Shown piece by piece: positions 1-9,140 of a stretch of 64,000 nt of DNA. Source of the DNA: CAINEC01 sp046303115 (GTDB taxonomy: Bacteria > Bacteroidota > Bacteroidia > AKYH767-A > OLB10); NCBI GenBank assembly GCA_046303115.1, contig JBKCGZ010000143.1, positions 19,542 to 83,541 on the forward strand, read 5' to 3'. A program made the translations under genes and the position numbers. The notes beneath the pieces are model-generated. The model was not told the DNA's origin. It saw nothing but the letters and a program-made list of their open reading frames with translations, and did not search any database. Numbering within the stretch: position 1 is the first letter of the stretch; each line of letters begins with the position of its first letter.

Positions 1-85
1 GAACTCCTACTAGCTGACCGCGGTTACCGCCTCCACAACTACTTAATAGTATAACTGCGGAAATTGCAATAATCAAATTTTTCAT
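1..85 (-). CDS. gldK: GldK/PorK, T9SS ring lipoprotein (5' end only)
   Basis: Only the first 28 codons lie in the window; the gene runs off the left edge. The start is a lipoprotein signal peptide: a short basic N-terminus, a hydrophobic core, then LLSSC with the lipidated Cys at residue 17. It continues GGGNRGQLVGV, which matches the N-terminus of GldK/PorK as I know it. GldK is an outer-membrane lipoprotein that forms a periplasmic ring with GldN in the type IX secretion system. It follows porP on the same strand, the order known from porPKLMN operons, which supports the call. gldL, gldM and gldN would be expected next, outside the window. Confidence 0.8.
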   Translation of the reverse strand, partial: MKNLIIAISAVILLSSCGGGNRGQLVGV

Positions 86-129
86 ATGCGTTTTATTTCG
101 CTTAAGGTTTGGTACTTTATTTCTTTAAT

Positions 130-166
130 GAGGTAACGATGAATTTTAATAATTTATTGTTACCTC
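130..166. repeat. Inverted repeat between porP and gldK
   Basis: GAGGTAAC (130-137) and GTTACCTC (159-166) form perfect 8-base arms around an AT-rich 21-base loop in the 151-base porP-gldK gap. A further GTTACC lies at about 209. There is no U-run typical of a strong terminator, so this may be a processing or attenuation structure that sets the porP:gldK ratio. The function is inferred. Confidence 0.35.
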
Positions 167-236
167 TATAAATTTTGAAGTTGCCTTTACGACAACAACA
201 AATTTATGTTACCGATTTTATGAAATTTCTTTATTA

Positions 237-1151
237 TTATAAGAACCTTACATTTTTAATAGAAACTGGAACTTTTTTCTTAACCATGAAGCAATAACCT
301 AACATGATTTCGTGTGTTCCGTCGCTATAGTTCTTTAATTCTGATGTTGTAAAATCGTAAGAATATCCAACTTTCAGTTTTTCAGTAATATTCATTCCTA
401 ACAAACCCACAATCGCATCTTCATTTCTGTATGATGCACCAACCCAAAAACGCTCATTGAATTGAGCATTTACATTAATATCAAATGTTGTATTTCCAGT
501 CACATTTTTAACGAAAACCATTGGTTTTAAAACCACAGTAGGAGATACCTCAAAGTTATACCCTACCATTCCATAAATATGTCTTTTATATACCTTGGAA
601 AAATTGTCTAAATCGACACTACTCTCTAATAAATGACTTGCTGATACACCTGCAAATAATTTATCATTATTATAATATGCACCAAAACCAACATCGAATG
701 CTGTACCGCTCACCGCTGTCTTTGGGATTGAAGGATCCACCACTGTTGGATCTGGAGCTCTGAAGTCTCCGTCAATTTGATGTTGCATGAAATCTAAATC
801 GATTCCTAAAGCTAACTTACCTTGACCAACATCAAATTTATAATTACCCGCCAACTTACCTTGTAATGTATTCTCGAACCCAATTTTATCTGTTAAAATT
901 GATAACCCTAAACCTACTTTTCCGTTAGCCACAGGTCCATCGATGCCAATAACTCCTGTCTTGGGAGCGCCATCGTAACTTACCCATTGGTTACGGTAAA
1001 GTAAATGAGCACAAATAGACTCAGAGCTTCCAGCATAAGCAGGATTTACAAATAATCTATTGTACATGTTCTGACTGAATTGAGGATCTTGCTGCGCGAA
1101 GCCTACTGTAGAGAGGCAACTAACTGCTAATACAGCTAAAATTTTCTTCAT
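237..1151 (-). CDS. porP: PorP/SprF family T9SS outer-membrane protein
   Basis: 304 residues, a normal length for PorP/SprF. A Sec signal peptide (MKKILAVLAV...GFAQ) is followed by the hallmark N-terminus QQDPQFSQNMYNRLFVNPAYAGS, shortened here to its key parts QDPQFSQ and NPAYAGS. The rest alternates polar and hydrophobic residues as expected for an outer-membrane beta-barrel. Family members act in type IX secretion or in attaching SprB-like adhesins and other type B CTD cargo. Next to gldK this copy is probably the core-operon PorP rather than a cargo-specific SprF. The ATG at 1151 begins the signal peptide directly. Confidence 0.9.
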   Translation of the reverse strand: MKKILAVLAVSCLSTVGFAQQDPQFSQNMYNRLFVNPAYAGSSESICAHLLYRNQWVSYDGAPKTGVIGIDGPVANGKVGLGLSILTDKIGFENTLQGKLAGNYKFDVGQGKLALGIDLDFMQHQIDGDFRAPDPTVVDPSIPKTAVSGTAFDVGFGAYYNNDKLFAGVSASHLLESSVDLDNFSKVYKRHIYGMVGYNFEVSPTVVLKPMVFVKNVTGNTTFDINVNAQFNERFWVGASYRNEDAIVGLLGMNITEKLKVGYSYDFTTSELKNYSDGTHEIMLGYCFMVKKKVPVSIKNVRFL

Positions 1152-1374
1152 AGAGAGTTGAATCTTGGTTTAATCGGTTGATTGAAGTGGGTAAAGTAAG
1201 TAAATAATATTTAGAATTCAAAATTTGTATTTTTATATTGAATTTTAAGAGGTGAAATTATAAACAATTCGTCAACTAAAAACTCCTTTTTCTTAAAAAA
1301 GAATGTATATGATTTCATTTGATTTAAGGTCAAGCGAAAAACTACTATAGTCTTGAAAAACAATGTAATAGAAT

Positions 1375-2538
1375 CTATGAGAGTTTATGAAACGCACTCC
1401 ACCAACGATCAGGCACCTCATTCGTGCATGCCTGCTGATAATCATTGTAGCTACAAGGCATCAAATGTTGGCTCATATAACGGTTTTTTGAAAGTTCCAC
1501 TGGCATTTTCATCCACCAACGGTTGCTTTTTAAACTTTTGATAAAAACAATATCATTTTCAATTTCTGAAATTGGTACTCGATAAGTAAGGTAATTAGAA
1601 CTTGAAATTGCTGGCGTTTCGCTCTTTCTATTGCCAACGCCTTCAATATAAAACCAAATCATCTGAGCGATTAAATGGGCTGTTTGGTTGTTTATATCAA
1701 GACCTAAATTGTATTCGTAAAATCCAATACCCGTCGACTTATCACTTAAACCAGAATACATCATAATCTGACATATCTCCTCTCCATAAAAACCATTAGG
1801 CGTAGCATTTTTATTACCTGGGGCATCTGAATTCCTGATTGAGGAAATATCAACAGATATAAAATCTGCATTTCGAACAATCGGCTCTGCCTCTTCGATA
1901 TTCGTTCTCATCTGTCCAAGTCGATAGGTTTCAAAAAATAATTTATTCATTATCTCAACACTCGAACTTCCAACAAAATAGGTTTGATAACCCACATTAC
2001 TAAAGTTAAACAGATAATTGGGCTGTTCCATGATGATATTACCCAAATAGGTTTCTGAGTTGCATTCTTCATCAGGCCTTCCCAAATCAAATCTTGAGTC
2101 TATGCAAACTAAATTGACGATTTGTTCAAGTTTCTTGTACCCCGAATAATGAGCATAAGTCAAATCCTGACTGCCCCCAATAATCACTGGAATTATTTTG
2201 TTACTCAGTAACTCGCTTACAACTGTAGCCACAGCAGCATAAGTATCATTCAGCGTATGGCCAAGAATTAAATTACCTAAGTCAATTATTGGCCGACTGT
2301 TTAAATGAATTTTTAATCGATATAACTTTTCACGAATCGCGTCAATTCCATCAGGTGCATTTTTATTTTCAATAGCACCACGATATTCAGGCACACCAAT
2401 GATGGCAATACATGCACCTTCAAATGAGGGGAATGATTCACCACTATAATTAGCTGCAATGCTCGAGCCCAATGCATCTTTTGAAAAATTTGAACGACTG
2501 AAGTTTTCATTCAGTGGATGGAAATAACTATTGAGCAT
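1375..2538 (-). CDS. Arginase-fold (ureohydrolase-like) protein with eroded metal site
   Basis: 387 residues with the ureohydrolase fold: a GVPEYRGA loop near residue 49, then positions matching the three metal motifs of arginase, agmatinase and formimidoylglutamase. The motifs are altered. GGDH(S/D) is GGSQD, DAHxD is DSRFD, and SxDxDxxDP is SVDISSIRNSDAPG. The two ligand histidines are thus Gln and Arg, and one ligand Asp is Ser. Homologues next to topA in Bacteroidota are often annotated as formimidoylglutamase, but with these residues missing Mn-dependent hydrolysis is doubtful. The gene starts 15 bases after the topA stop, so the two are probably co-transcribed. The role is unknown. Confidence 0.75.
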   Translation of the reverse strand: MLNSYFHPLNENFSRSNFSKDALGSSIAANYSGESFPSFEGACIAIIGVPEYRGAIENKNAPDGIDAIREKLYRLKIHLNSRPIIDLGNLILGHTLNDTYAAVATVVSELLSNKIIPVIIGGSQDLTYAHYSGYKKLEQIVNLVCIDSRFDLGRPDEECNSETYLGNIIMEQPNYLFNFSNVGYQTYFVGSSSVEIMNKLFFETYRLGQMRTNIEEAEPIVRNADFISVDISSIRNSDAPGNKNATPNGFYGEEICQIMMYSGLSDKSTGIGFYEYNLGLDINNQTAHLIAQMIWFYIEGVGNRKSETPAISSSNYLTYRVPISEIENDIVFIKSLKSNRWWMKMPVELSKNRYMSQHLMPCSYNDYQQACTNEVPDRWWSAFHKLS

Positions 2539-2553
2539 TGTTACGCCTGAATT

Positions 2554-5025
2554 TTATTTTTTAGTTGATTTCTTCGTTACTTTTTTGGCTGCCGTTTTCT
2601 TTGTCGTGGTTTTCTTCGCTGCCTTTGCAGGTGCTTTTTTTGCTGCAGGCTTTTTTGATGCCGCTGCTTTAAGCGCTACTTTTTCTGCAGCCTGCGATTT
2701 CTTTTTTGACTTGAATCGCGATTTAGCAGATACATTTTTTTCATCTGATGCAATCTCTAAACAATCGTCTAAAGTGAGTTTTTTTGCATCTGTCCCTTTG
2801 GGTATACGATAATTCAAATCTCCTACAACCAGGTAAGGCCCCCATCTTCCATTTAATAATTGAACGTCTGGGCGATCTTTGAAAACCTTTATGACTCGCT
2901 CTCTCTCCACCTTACGTTTAGCCTCAATTAATTCAATTGATTTATCTATATCAATCGTGTAAGGATCTTCCGTTTTCGGCATTGATATAAATAAATTATC
3001 ATGCTTCACATACGGACCAAAACGACCTATACTAACGGAAACGGATTTACCCTCATATTCACCAACTGTACGAGGAAGCTTAAACAAGTCTAACGCTTCT
3101 TCTAATGTGATTGTTTCTAATCGCTGTCCGGTGCGCAAAGGAGCGTATTGCGGTTTATCATCCTCTCCTTCACCAGAGATTTGAACCAAAGGTCCGAATC
3201 TTCCGATCCTTGCACTGACTTGCTTTCCACTCTCTGGATGTTTACCTAGAATTCTTTCGCCATTGGCACGCTCGCTATTCTTTTCAGTTGACAAAACTAA
3301 CTTATGAAATGGAACATAAAACTTCTTCAACATTTTAGACCAATCAAGATTACCTTGTGCTATTTCATCGAATTCTTTTTCGACGTTTGCAGTAAAGTTA
3401 TAATCCATTATGCTTGGGAAATGCTGGGCTAAAAAGTCAGTCACTACAGTCCCAATATCAGTAGGAAACATTTTCGACTTTTCATTTCCATATGTCTCCG
3501 TTTTTAATTCTTGAAACACCTTCCCCTTAGCTAGAGTAAGCACATTGAAATTTCTTTCCTTACCCATTCTATCTTCCCGTACAACATATCCTCTTGTCTG
3601 AATAGTTGCAATTGTTGGAGCATAGGTAGAAGGTCTTCCTATTCCTAATTCCTCAAGTTTCTTAACCAGACTTGCTTCTGTAAATCTTGCCGGTGGGGTT
3701 GAATATTTTTCTGTTGCAGATATGGAATCAACTTCCAACGCTTGACCTATTTTTAAGGGAGGCAATAAACCACTTTCATTCTCCTCCGTTTCATCGTCTG
3801 TCGATTCAAAATAAACCCTCAAAAATCCATCAAAACGAACAACTTCTCCAGTGGCAGTAAAGTTATCTTTTGTCTTATCATTAGAAATAGTAACAACAGT
3901 TCTCTCAAGTTGTGCATCTGCCATTTGAGAAGCAATCGTTCGCTTATAGATTAACTCGTATAATCTCTTATCAGCTGAATCTCCATCAATGGTAGGTTGA
4001 TCCAAATATGTAGGACGGATAGCCTCATGCGCCTCCTGAGCACTTGCAGATTTTGTTTTGTACTGACGTGGGTTTGAATATTCCTTGCCGAACATTTTAG
4101 TAATCACTGCCTTTGCACTATCAATAGCAAGTTGAGATAAATTAACCGAGTCAGTCCTCATGTAAGTTATCTTTCCACTCTCATACAATCGCTGAGCGAC
4201 TACCATCGTTTGCTTTACAGAAAAACCTAATTTTCTGCTAGCCTCTTGCTGTAATGTTGAGGTAGTGAAAGGAGCTGTTGGCGATTTCTTGCCTGGCTTG
4301 ACTTCTAAATCTTGTATTTTAAAATTAGCATCTGCAAGTTTTTCAAGAAACGCCTTCGCATCTTTTAATTCTTGAATTCTTTTTGGTAGTTCTGCTTTTA
4401 AAATTGTAGCGTTGCCATTCTTGTCTTTTACCTTAAATAAGGCAACAATACGAAAACTAGATGCAGAAGTAAACTTTTCAATCTCACGCTCACGTTCAAC
4501 TATTAATCGAACCGAAACCGATTGAACTCTACCAGCAGATAAAGATGGTTTTACCTTTTTCCATAGAACTGGCGACAACTCAAAACCAACCAAACGATCT
4601 AAAATTCTTCTCGCCTGCTGCGCATCTACCAAGTTGATATCAATAAATCGCGGATTACTGATTGCGTCCTGGATTGCTTTTTTAGTGATCTCATGAAAAA
4701 CGATTCGCTTAGTATTTGATTTCTTTAATCCTAATGTCTCATACAAATGCCAGCTGATTGCTTCTCCCTCGCGGTCTTCATCGGTTGCTAACCAAACTGT
4801 AGTAGCTTTTTTCGATAATTTTTTAATTTCATCAACAACTTTAACTTTCTCCGGACTAACCTCATAATTTGGTTCAAAATCGTTGGAAATATCAATTCCC
4901 TTATCATTTTTGACCAGATCTCGCACGTGCCCAAAACTCGATTTTACCACATACCCATTCCCTAAAAAACCCTCAATTGTTTTAGCTTTCGCCGGGGACT
5001 CCACTATAACTAAGTTCTCTGCCAT
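2554..5025 (-). CDS. topA: DNA topoisomerase I
   Basis: 823 residues; a type IA topoisomerase that relaxes negative supercoils. The Toprim domain at the N-terminus has TDEDREGE (metal-binding residues 82-88). The active-site Tyr is residue 288 in GKITYMRTDS. The C-terminal region has glycine/aromatic repeats (IGRFGPLV, IGRFGPYV, GRWGPYL) in place of Cys4 zinc fingers, as is usual in this phylum. It ends in a roughly 45-residue Lys/Ala-rich tail (KKPAAKKAPAKAAKK...) resembling the tail of the SWIB protein at 36108, which suggests non-specific DNA binding. The ATG at 5025 is well placed because MAENLVIVESPAKAKTIE is the canonical N-terminus. Confidence 0.97.
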   Translation of the reverse strand: MAENLVIVESPAKAKTIEGFLGNGYVVKSSFGHVRDLVKNDKGIDISNDFEPNYEVSPEKVKVVDEIKKLSKKATTVWLATDEDREGEAISWHLYETLGLKKSNTKRIVFHEITKKAIQDAISNPRFIDINLVDAQQARRILDRLVGFELSPVLWKKVKPSLSAGRVQSVSVRLIVEREREIEKFTSASSFRIVALFKVKDKNGNATILKAELPKRIQELKDAKAFLEKLADANFKIQDLEVKPGKKSPTAPFTTSTLQQEASRKLGFSVKQTMVVAQRLYESGKITYMRTDSVNLSQLAIDSAKAVITKMFGKEYSNPRQYKTKSASAQEAHEAIRPTYLDQPTIDGDSADKRLYELIYKRTIASQMADAQLERTVVTISNDKTKDNFTATGEVVRFDGFLRVYFESTDDETEENESGLLPPLKIGQALEVDSISATEKYSTPPARFTEASLVKKLEELGIGRPSTYAPTIATIQTRGYVVREDRMGKERNFNVLTLAKGKVFQELKTETYGNEKSKMFPTDIGTVVTDFLAQHFPSIMDYNFTANVEKEFDEIAQGNLDWSKMLKKFYVPFHKLVLSTEKNSERANGERILGKHPESGKQVSARIGRFGPLVQISGEGEDDKPQYAPLRTGQRLETITLEEALDLFKLPRTVGEYEGKSVSVSIGRFGPYVKHDNLFISMPKTEDPYTIDIDKSIELIEAKRKVERERVIKVFKDRPDVQLLNGRWGPYLVVGDLNYRIPKGTDAKKLTLDDCLEIASDEKNVSAKSRFKSKKKSQAAEKVALKAAASKKPAAKKAPAKAAKKTTTKKTAAKKVTKKSTKK

Positions 5026-5248
5026 GCGTCGTTTTTGTACTTAAATTGTTAGAATATCAATTACTTAACCTAAAATTATTTGCTTTTAACAGACTTTTTG
5101 CAAACTAATTTGGCGAGCAAAATAACAAAATTTAAATGTTATTTCGGTTTTTCTAAAAAAATTGGTGCTTTTTGAAATTTTAAAAAATACCTGTTATTAA
5201 CTTATCCAAACTCCTTTAAAATTGTCAATTTGCCAAAATTCAATTAAA

Positions 5249-5256
5249 TAATTTTG
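5249..5256 (+). promoter_or_regulatory. -7 box (TAATTTTG) before the beta-barrel gene
   Basis: TAATTTTG matches TAnnTTTG and ends 31 bases before the ATG at 5288. A TTTG lies 16 bases upstream, shorter than the usual 19-21, so the promoter is only moderately supported. Confidence 0.4.
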
Positions 5257-5287
5257 TGCTTCACTCAAATTATAAATAATCGACAAA

Positions 5288-5848
5288 ATGAAATATACAA
5301 TCTTATTTTTAGTTGCATTTTTTTTAAACACAACTGGATTTTCTCAATCATTTCAAGAAGGTAATTTATTAGTAAAAGGAGGAATAGGAATTAGTAGCCC
5401 CTATTATTATACAAATACTGAAAGTACAATGCCTCCGCTTAGCTTAAGCCTGGACTATGCGATAAAAGATAAAATTGGGATTGGAGGCGTTGTAGGCATT
5501 ACCGCATCAAAATATTCAATAGTAGATAATAAAGGAGAATACCTAGCAAAACAAGGCTATCGATTGATTGGAGGAAGAGCAACTTATCACTTTTGGTCGA
5601 AAGAGCATTTCGATGTATATTTAGGAGCAATGATGGGTTATGTAATTCCTGTTTGGCGAGTAAAATATACTAGTCCCTATTACACCAAATATCCATTTAA
5701 TAAGCCTAGTTACAACCGATTTGTTTTAGCAGGATTCGTTGGATTAAATTATAGCGTCAATAATAATTGGGGTGTTTTTGGAGAGGTTGGATACAACCTA
5801 TCTTATATAACTGGAGGAGCTTATTGGAGAATACCTCAAATCAAATAG
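5288..5848 (+). CDS. Outer-membrane beta-barrel protein, unknown role
   Basis: 186 residues. A Sec signal peptide (cleavage after about GFSQS) leads into a small beta-barrel of the OmpW/OmpX-like type: alternating strands rich in Gly, Tyr and aromatic residues (GGIGISSPYYYT, IGGRATYHFW, VFGEVGYNLSYI). Its length fits an eight-stranded barrel. No catalytic motif is visible. It stands alone between divergent topA and miaB, which has its own promoter. The final strand ends YWRIPQIK, without the usual terminal Phe, so the exact barrel closure is uncertain. Confidence 0.7.
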   Translation: MKYTILFLVAFFLNTTGFSQSFQEGNLLVKGGIGISSPYYYTNTESTMPPLSLSLDYAIKDKIGIGGVVGITASKYSIVDNKGEYLAKQGYRLIGGRATYHFWSKEHFDVYLGAMMGYVIPVWRVKYTSPYYTKYPFNKPSYNRFVLAGFVGLNYSVNNNWGVFGEVGYNLSYITGGAYWRIPQIK

Positions 5849-5865
5849 TTTTTTATTGCTGACAT

Positions 5866-5896
5866 TTTGTCACCGCCCTAGAGTTTTGTACTTTTG
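5866..5896 (+). promoter_or_regulatory. Bacteroidota promoter of miaB
   Basis: TTTG (5866-5869), 19 bases, then TACTTTTG (5889-5896) matches the Bacteroidota -33/-7 consensus with correct spacing. The predicted transcript starts near 5901, about 12 bases before the ATG. Confidence 0.75.
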
Positions 5897-5913
5897 CACT
5901 CAAATAATTTGAG

Positions 5914-7389
5914 ATGTACAACGAAGGAAATAAAGAAATCGATGAATCGAGGCAGGGTGAAGCAACAATGCTTGAAACCAATGGAATATCCAACGGTAAG
6001 AAACTTTTTTTAGAAAGCTACGGATGTGCAATGAATTTTTCTGATAGTGAAATCATTGCTTCGATTTTAACAGGAATTGGATTTCAGACTACCAATAAAG
6101 TGGAAGAAGCTAATGTTGTGTTTTTAAATACTTGCGCTATTCGCGATAACGCAGAAAACAGAGTGCGCCAACGTCTTCAGGATTTGAAAAAATCAAAAAA
6201 GCAGAATCCAGGACTTATTGTAGGTGTATTAGGTTGTATGGCGGAACGTTTAAAAACAAAGTTGTTGGAAGAAGAAAAATTGGTGGACATCGTTGCCGGT
6301 CCAGATTCATATCGTGATTTACCCAATTTAATCGAGCAGGTTGAAAATGGACATAAAGCAGTTAATGTATTACTATCTAGAGAAGAAACCTACGCCGATA
6401 TTAGTCCGGTTAGATTAGCAACCAATGGTGTGAATGCATTTGTTTCTATTATGCGTGGTTGCGATAACATGTGTGCCTTTTGCGTAGTTCCTTTTACACG
6501 TGGTAGAGAGAGAAGTCGCGACCCAAAAAGTATTGTAGAAGAATCGCAACAATTATTTGATCAGGGATATCGTGAAATCACTTTATTAGGACAAAATGTA
6601 GATTCCTATTTATGGTGGGGAGGTGGCCAAAAGAAAGAACTTCCGCAAGAGACAGTTCACAAGGCATTGAACCATTTGCTGTCTGAAGAAGAGCAAGCAA
6701 ACTTTACAACCTTTGCAGATTTGCTTGAGATGGTAGCTAAAATCCATCCTGATTTAAGAGTACGTTTTTCTACAAGCAATCCAAGGGATATGACCGATGC
6801 AGTATTGCATGTTATTGCAAAGTATGAGAATTTATGTAAGTACATTCACTTACCTGTTCAAGCTGGAAGTACGAGTATGCTTGAAAGAATGAACAGAGGA
6901 TATACTCGCGAACAATATATAGATCGTATTAATTCGATAAGAAGAATATTACCGGATTGCGCTATTTCGACGGATATTATTGCAGGATTTTGTGGCGAAA
7001 CAGAAGAAGAACATCAGGCAACATTATCATTAATGGAATGGGCGAATTATGATTTCGCTTACATGTTTAAGTACTCTGAAAGGCCTGGAACTGCAGCAGC
7101 GAAAAAAATGAAAGACGATATCAGTGAAGAGGAAAAATCAAGACGCCTAAGTGAAATAGTTGCACTACAACAAAAGATGTCTGCTAAAAGAACTAAACTA
7201 GGACTACACAAAACACATCGTGTATTAATAGAAGGATTATCAAAAAAATCTGATCAGATGTTGAGTGGAAGAACAAGTCAGAATTTGGTCATTGTATTCC
7301 CAAAAGAAAATTATCAACCAGGAGAATATGTGAATGTATACGCTGATGATTGTACAAAGGCAACTTTAATTGGACATATTGTAAAATAA
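5914..7389 (+). CDS. miaB: tRNA-2-methylthio-N6-dimethylallyladenosine synthase
   Basis: 491 residues; a radical-SAM methylthiotransferase that modifies A37 of tRNAs reading UNN codons. The N-terminal UPF0004 domain carries Cys38, Cys74 and Cys108 (YGCAMN, NTCAIR, GCMAER) for the auxiliary 4Fe-4S cluster. The radical-SAM motif is C183xxxC187xxC190 in RGCDNMCAFC. A TRAM domain closes the protein. An insertion of about 45 residues after LLGQNVDSYLWWGG (about 228-273) is typical of Bacteroidota MiaB. The start at 5914 fits the promoter just upstream; ATG 5968 is an alternative. It heads an apparent operon with the sigma-54 regulator and lptE. Confidence 0.95.
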   Translation: MYNEGNKEIDESRQGEATMLETNGISNGKKLFLESYGCAMNFSDSEIIASILTGIGFQTTNKVEEANVVFLNTCAIRDNAENRVRQRLQDLKKSKKQNPGLIVGVLGCMAERLKTKLLEEEKLVDIVAGPDSYRDLPNLIEQVENGHKAVNVLLSREETYADISPVRLATNGVNAFVSIMRGCDNMCAFCVVPFTRGRERSRDPKSIVEESQQLFDQGYREITLLGQNVDSYLWWGGGQKKELPQETVHKALNHLLSEEEQANFTTFADLLEMVAKIHPDLRVRFSTSNPRDMTDAVLHVIAKYENLCKYIHLPVQAGSTSMLERMNRGYTREQYIDRINSIRRILPDCAISTDIIAGFCGETEEEHQATLSLMEWANYDFAYMFKYSERPGTAAAKKMKDDISEEEKSRRLSEIVALQQKMSAKRTKLGLHKTHRVLIEGLSKKSDQMLSGRTSQNLVIVFPKENYQPGEYVNVYADDCTKATLIGHIVK

Positions 7390-7395
7390 AAATCA

Positions 7396-8637
7396 GTGAA
7401 AATTCAAGATCTTAAATTACGCTTTGGAATTATCGGTAATTCGCCGCAGTTAGATCATTGCATTGATATTGCAAGACAAGTTGCTCCAACTGATTTATCG
7501 GTACTCATTACCGGAGAAAGTGGAACTGGAAAAGAAATTTTTCCTCAAATAATACATTTTTTAAGCGCTCGCAAACACGGGCCTTATATTGCTGTGAATT
7601 GTGGAGCAATTCCTGAAGGCACCATCGACTCTGAATTATTCGGACATGAAAAAGGTTCGTTTACAGGAGCGCATGAAGCACGTAAAGGATATTTTGAAGT
7701 AGTTAATGGTGGAACCATTTTTTTAGATGAAGTGGCAGAATTACCAATGCTTACGCAAGCACGTTTGTTACGTGTTTTAGAGAGTGGAGAGTTTATTCGC
7801 GTAGGATCTAGCAAAGTGCAAAAAACAAATGTACGTGTTGTTGCTGCTACCAATGTAAATATTCTTGAAGCGATTGAAAAAGGAAAATTCAGAGAGGATT
7901 TATATTATCGATTGAATACAGTTCCAATTTCAATTCCTGCTTTGCGCGATAGAAAAGAAGATATATTATTATTGTTTAGAAAATTTGCATCTGACTTTTC
8001 AGATAAATACAAGATGCCTACTCTAGCCCTCCTGCCAGAAGCTCAAAAACTATTAATGGACAATAGATGGCCTGGCAATGTGCGACAACTAAAAAATATT
8101 ACAGAGCAATTGTCTATTCTGGAAAAGTCGAAGGAAATTTCTGCTGAAACATTGTTAAAATATCTTCCGAAAGAATCAATGGCAAGTGTGCCAATGGTAT
8201 TAAGAGACGCTTACGGTGGTAGTGGTGATTATTCAGAGCGAGAATTATTATATAAAGTTTTATTCGACATGAAAAAAGACTTAACCGAATTAAAATCGGT
8301 TGTGGCAAATATGATGTCGGGCAATGCAGTTGAAATTTCGAACGACAAAATTTTTCATAGCAATCCAAGTGTAGAACATCTACCAGCAATAATCACTCCT
8401 GCTCCTATTGCAAGTTATCACTCTTCAAGTGGAAATGTTACGATTGAACCAGCCGACATGAATATTGATGCGCATACCGAGGTGAAGGATGAGCCACTTT
8501 CATTGGCAGATAAAGAAAAAGAAATGATTATAAAGGCTCTCGAAAAACATAGAGGGAGAAGAAAAAATGCTGCTCGAGAACTAGGAATATCTGAGCGAAC
8601 GCTTTATAGAAAAATCAATGAATACGAAATCAAATAA
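7396..8637 (+). CDS. Sigma-54-dependent transcriptional activator
   Basis: 413 residues; an AAA+ enhancer-binding protein that remodels RpoN-RNA polymerase. Walker A is GESGTGKE (40-47). The sigma-54 contact loop is GSFTGA (87-92; the consensus is GAFTGA). Walker B is GGTIFLDEV (105-113). A Fis-type helix-turn-helix ends the protein (AARELGISERTLYRKINEY). There is no N-terminal receiver or sensor domain; the AAA+ module begins at about residue 12, so activity must be controlled by other means. It uses a GTG start 6 bases after the miaB stop. The target genes cannot be told from the window. Confidence 0.9.
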   Translation: MKIQDLKLRFGIIGNSPQLDHCIDIARQVAPTDLSVLITGESGTGKEIFPQIIHFLSARKHGPYIAVNCGAIPEGTIDSELFGHEKGSFTGAHEARKGYFEVVNGGTIFLDEVAELPMLTQARLLRVLESGEFIRVGSSKVQKTNVRVVAATNVNILEAIEKGKFREDLYYRLNTVPISIPALRDRKEDILLLFRKFASDFSDKYKMPTLALLPEAQKLLMDNRWPGNVRQLKNITEQLSILEKSKEISAETLLKYLPKESMASVPMVLRDAYGGSGDYSERELLYKVLFDMKKDLTELKSVVANMMSGNAVEISNDKIFHSNPSVEHLPAIITPAPIASYHSSSGNVTIEPADMNIDAHTEVKDEPLSLADKEKEMIIKALEKHRGRRKNAARELGISERTLYRKINEYEIK

Positions 8638-9139
8638 TATCATCAATACTTACATAGCTATTTTACTAAGTGTAATTTTCTTTGAAAGTTGTGGCGTGTA
8701 TTCATTTACAGGTGCGTCTATCGCTCCTGATATTAAAACAATTTCTATTAAATATTTCCCGAATAGATCATCTCTTATTCAGCCCACTTTAAGTCAGGCA
8801 TTCACAGAAAAACTAAAAGAAAAATTCATAGCTCAAACCAACTTAAGGCTAATCAACGAAAACGCTGATTTAAAAATCGAAGGCTACATTTCAGATTATA
8901 GAACACAGCCTGTGGCTATTCAAGGAACACAAACCGCAGCTTTAAATCGCCTTACTATTTCAATAAATGTTAAATTTACCAACACAAAAGACGATAAACA
9001 GAATTACGAAACTCTATTTAGCAGATACGCAGATTATGATGCCCAGAAGAGTTTAGCAGAGGTAGAGCAAGCATTAATAGAGGATATAAACAAGCAATTA
9101 GTTGATGATATTTTCAACAAATCAGTAAGCAACTGGTAA
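8618..9139 (+). CDS. lptE: LPS-assembly lipoprotein LptE
   Basis: 173 residues. An N-terminal hydrophobic stretch ends in the lipobox FFESC, giving an outer-membrane lipoprotein. It continues GVYSFTGASIAPDIKTISI and has the all-beta/alpha layout of LptE, the plug of the LptD translocon. This lineage's LptE is divergent, and the call rests on the CGVYSFTG start and on position: homologues lie between the sigma-54 activator and a TPR protein-secG in other Bacteroidota. The start codon lies inside the activator gene (20-base overlap), implying translational coupling. Confidence 0.8.
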   Translation: MNTKSNNIINTYIAILLSVIFFESCGVYSFTGASIAPDIKTISIKYFPNRSSLIQPTLSQAFTEKLKEKFIAQTNLRLINENADLKIEGYISDYRTQPVAIQGTQTAALNRLTISINVKFTNTKDDKQNYETLFSRYADYDAQKSLAEVEQALIEDINKQLVDDIFNKSVSNW

Positions 9140-9140
9140 C

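Noticed and set aside
1353..1541. Small plus-strand ORF over the 3' end of the arginase-like gene
   Set aside because: Antisense of a well-supported gene, with no promoter or recognisable product.
2531..2812. Plus-strand ORF rich in Phe/Val/Ala
   Set aside because: It is the antisense reading of the Lys/Ala-rich topA tail; composition explains the open frame.
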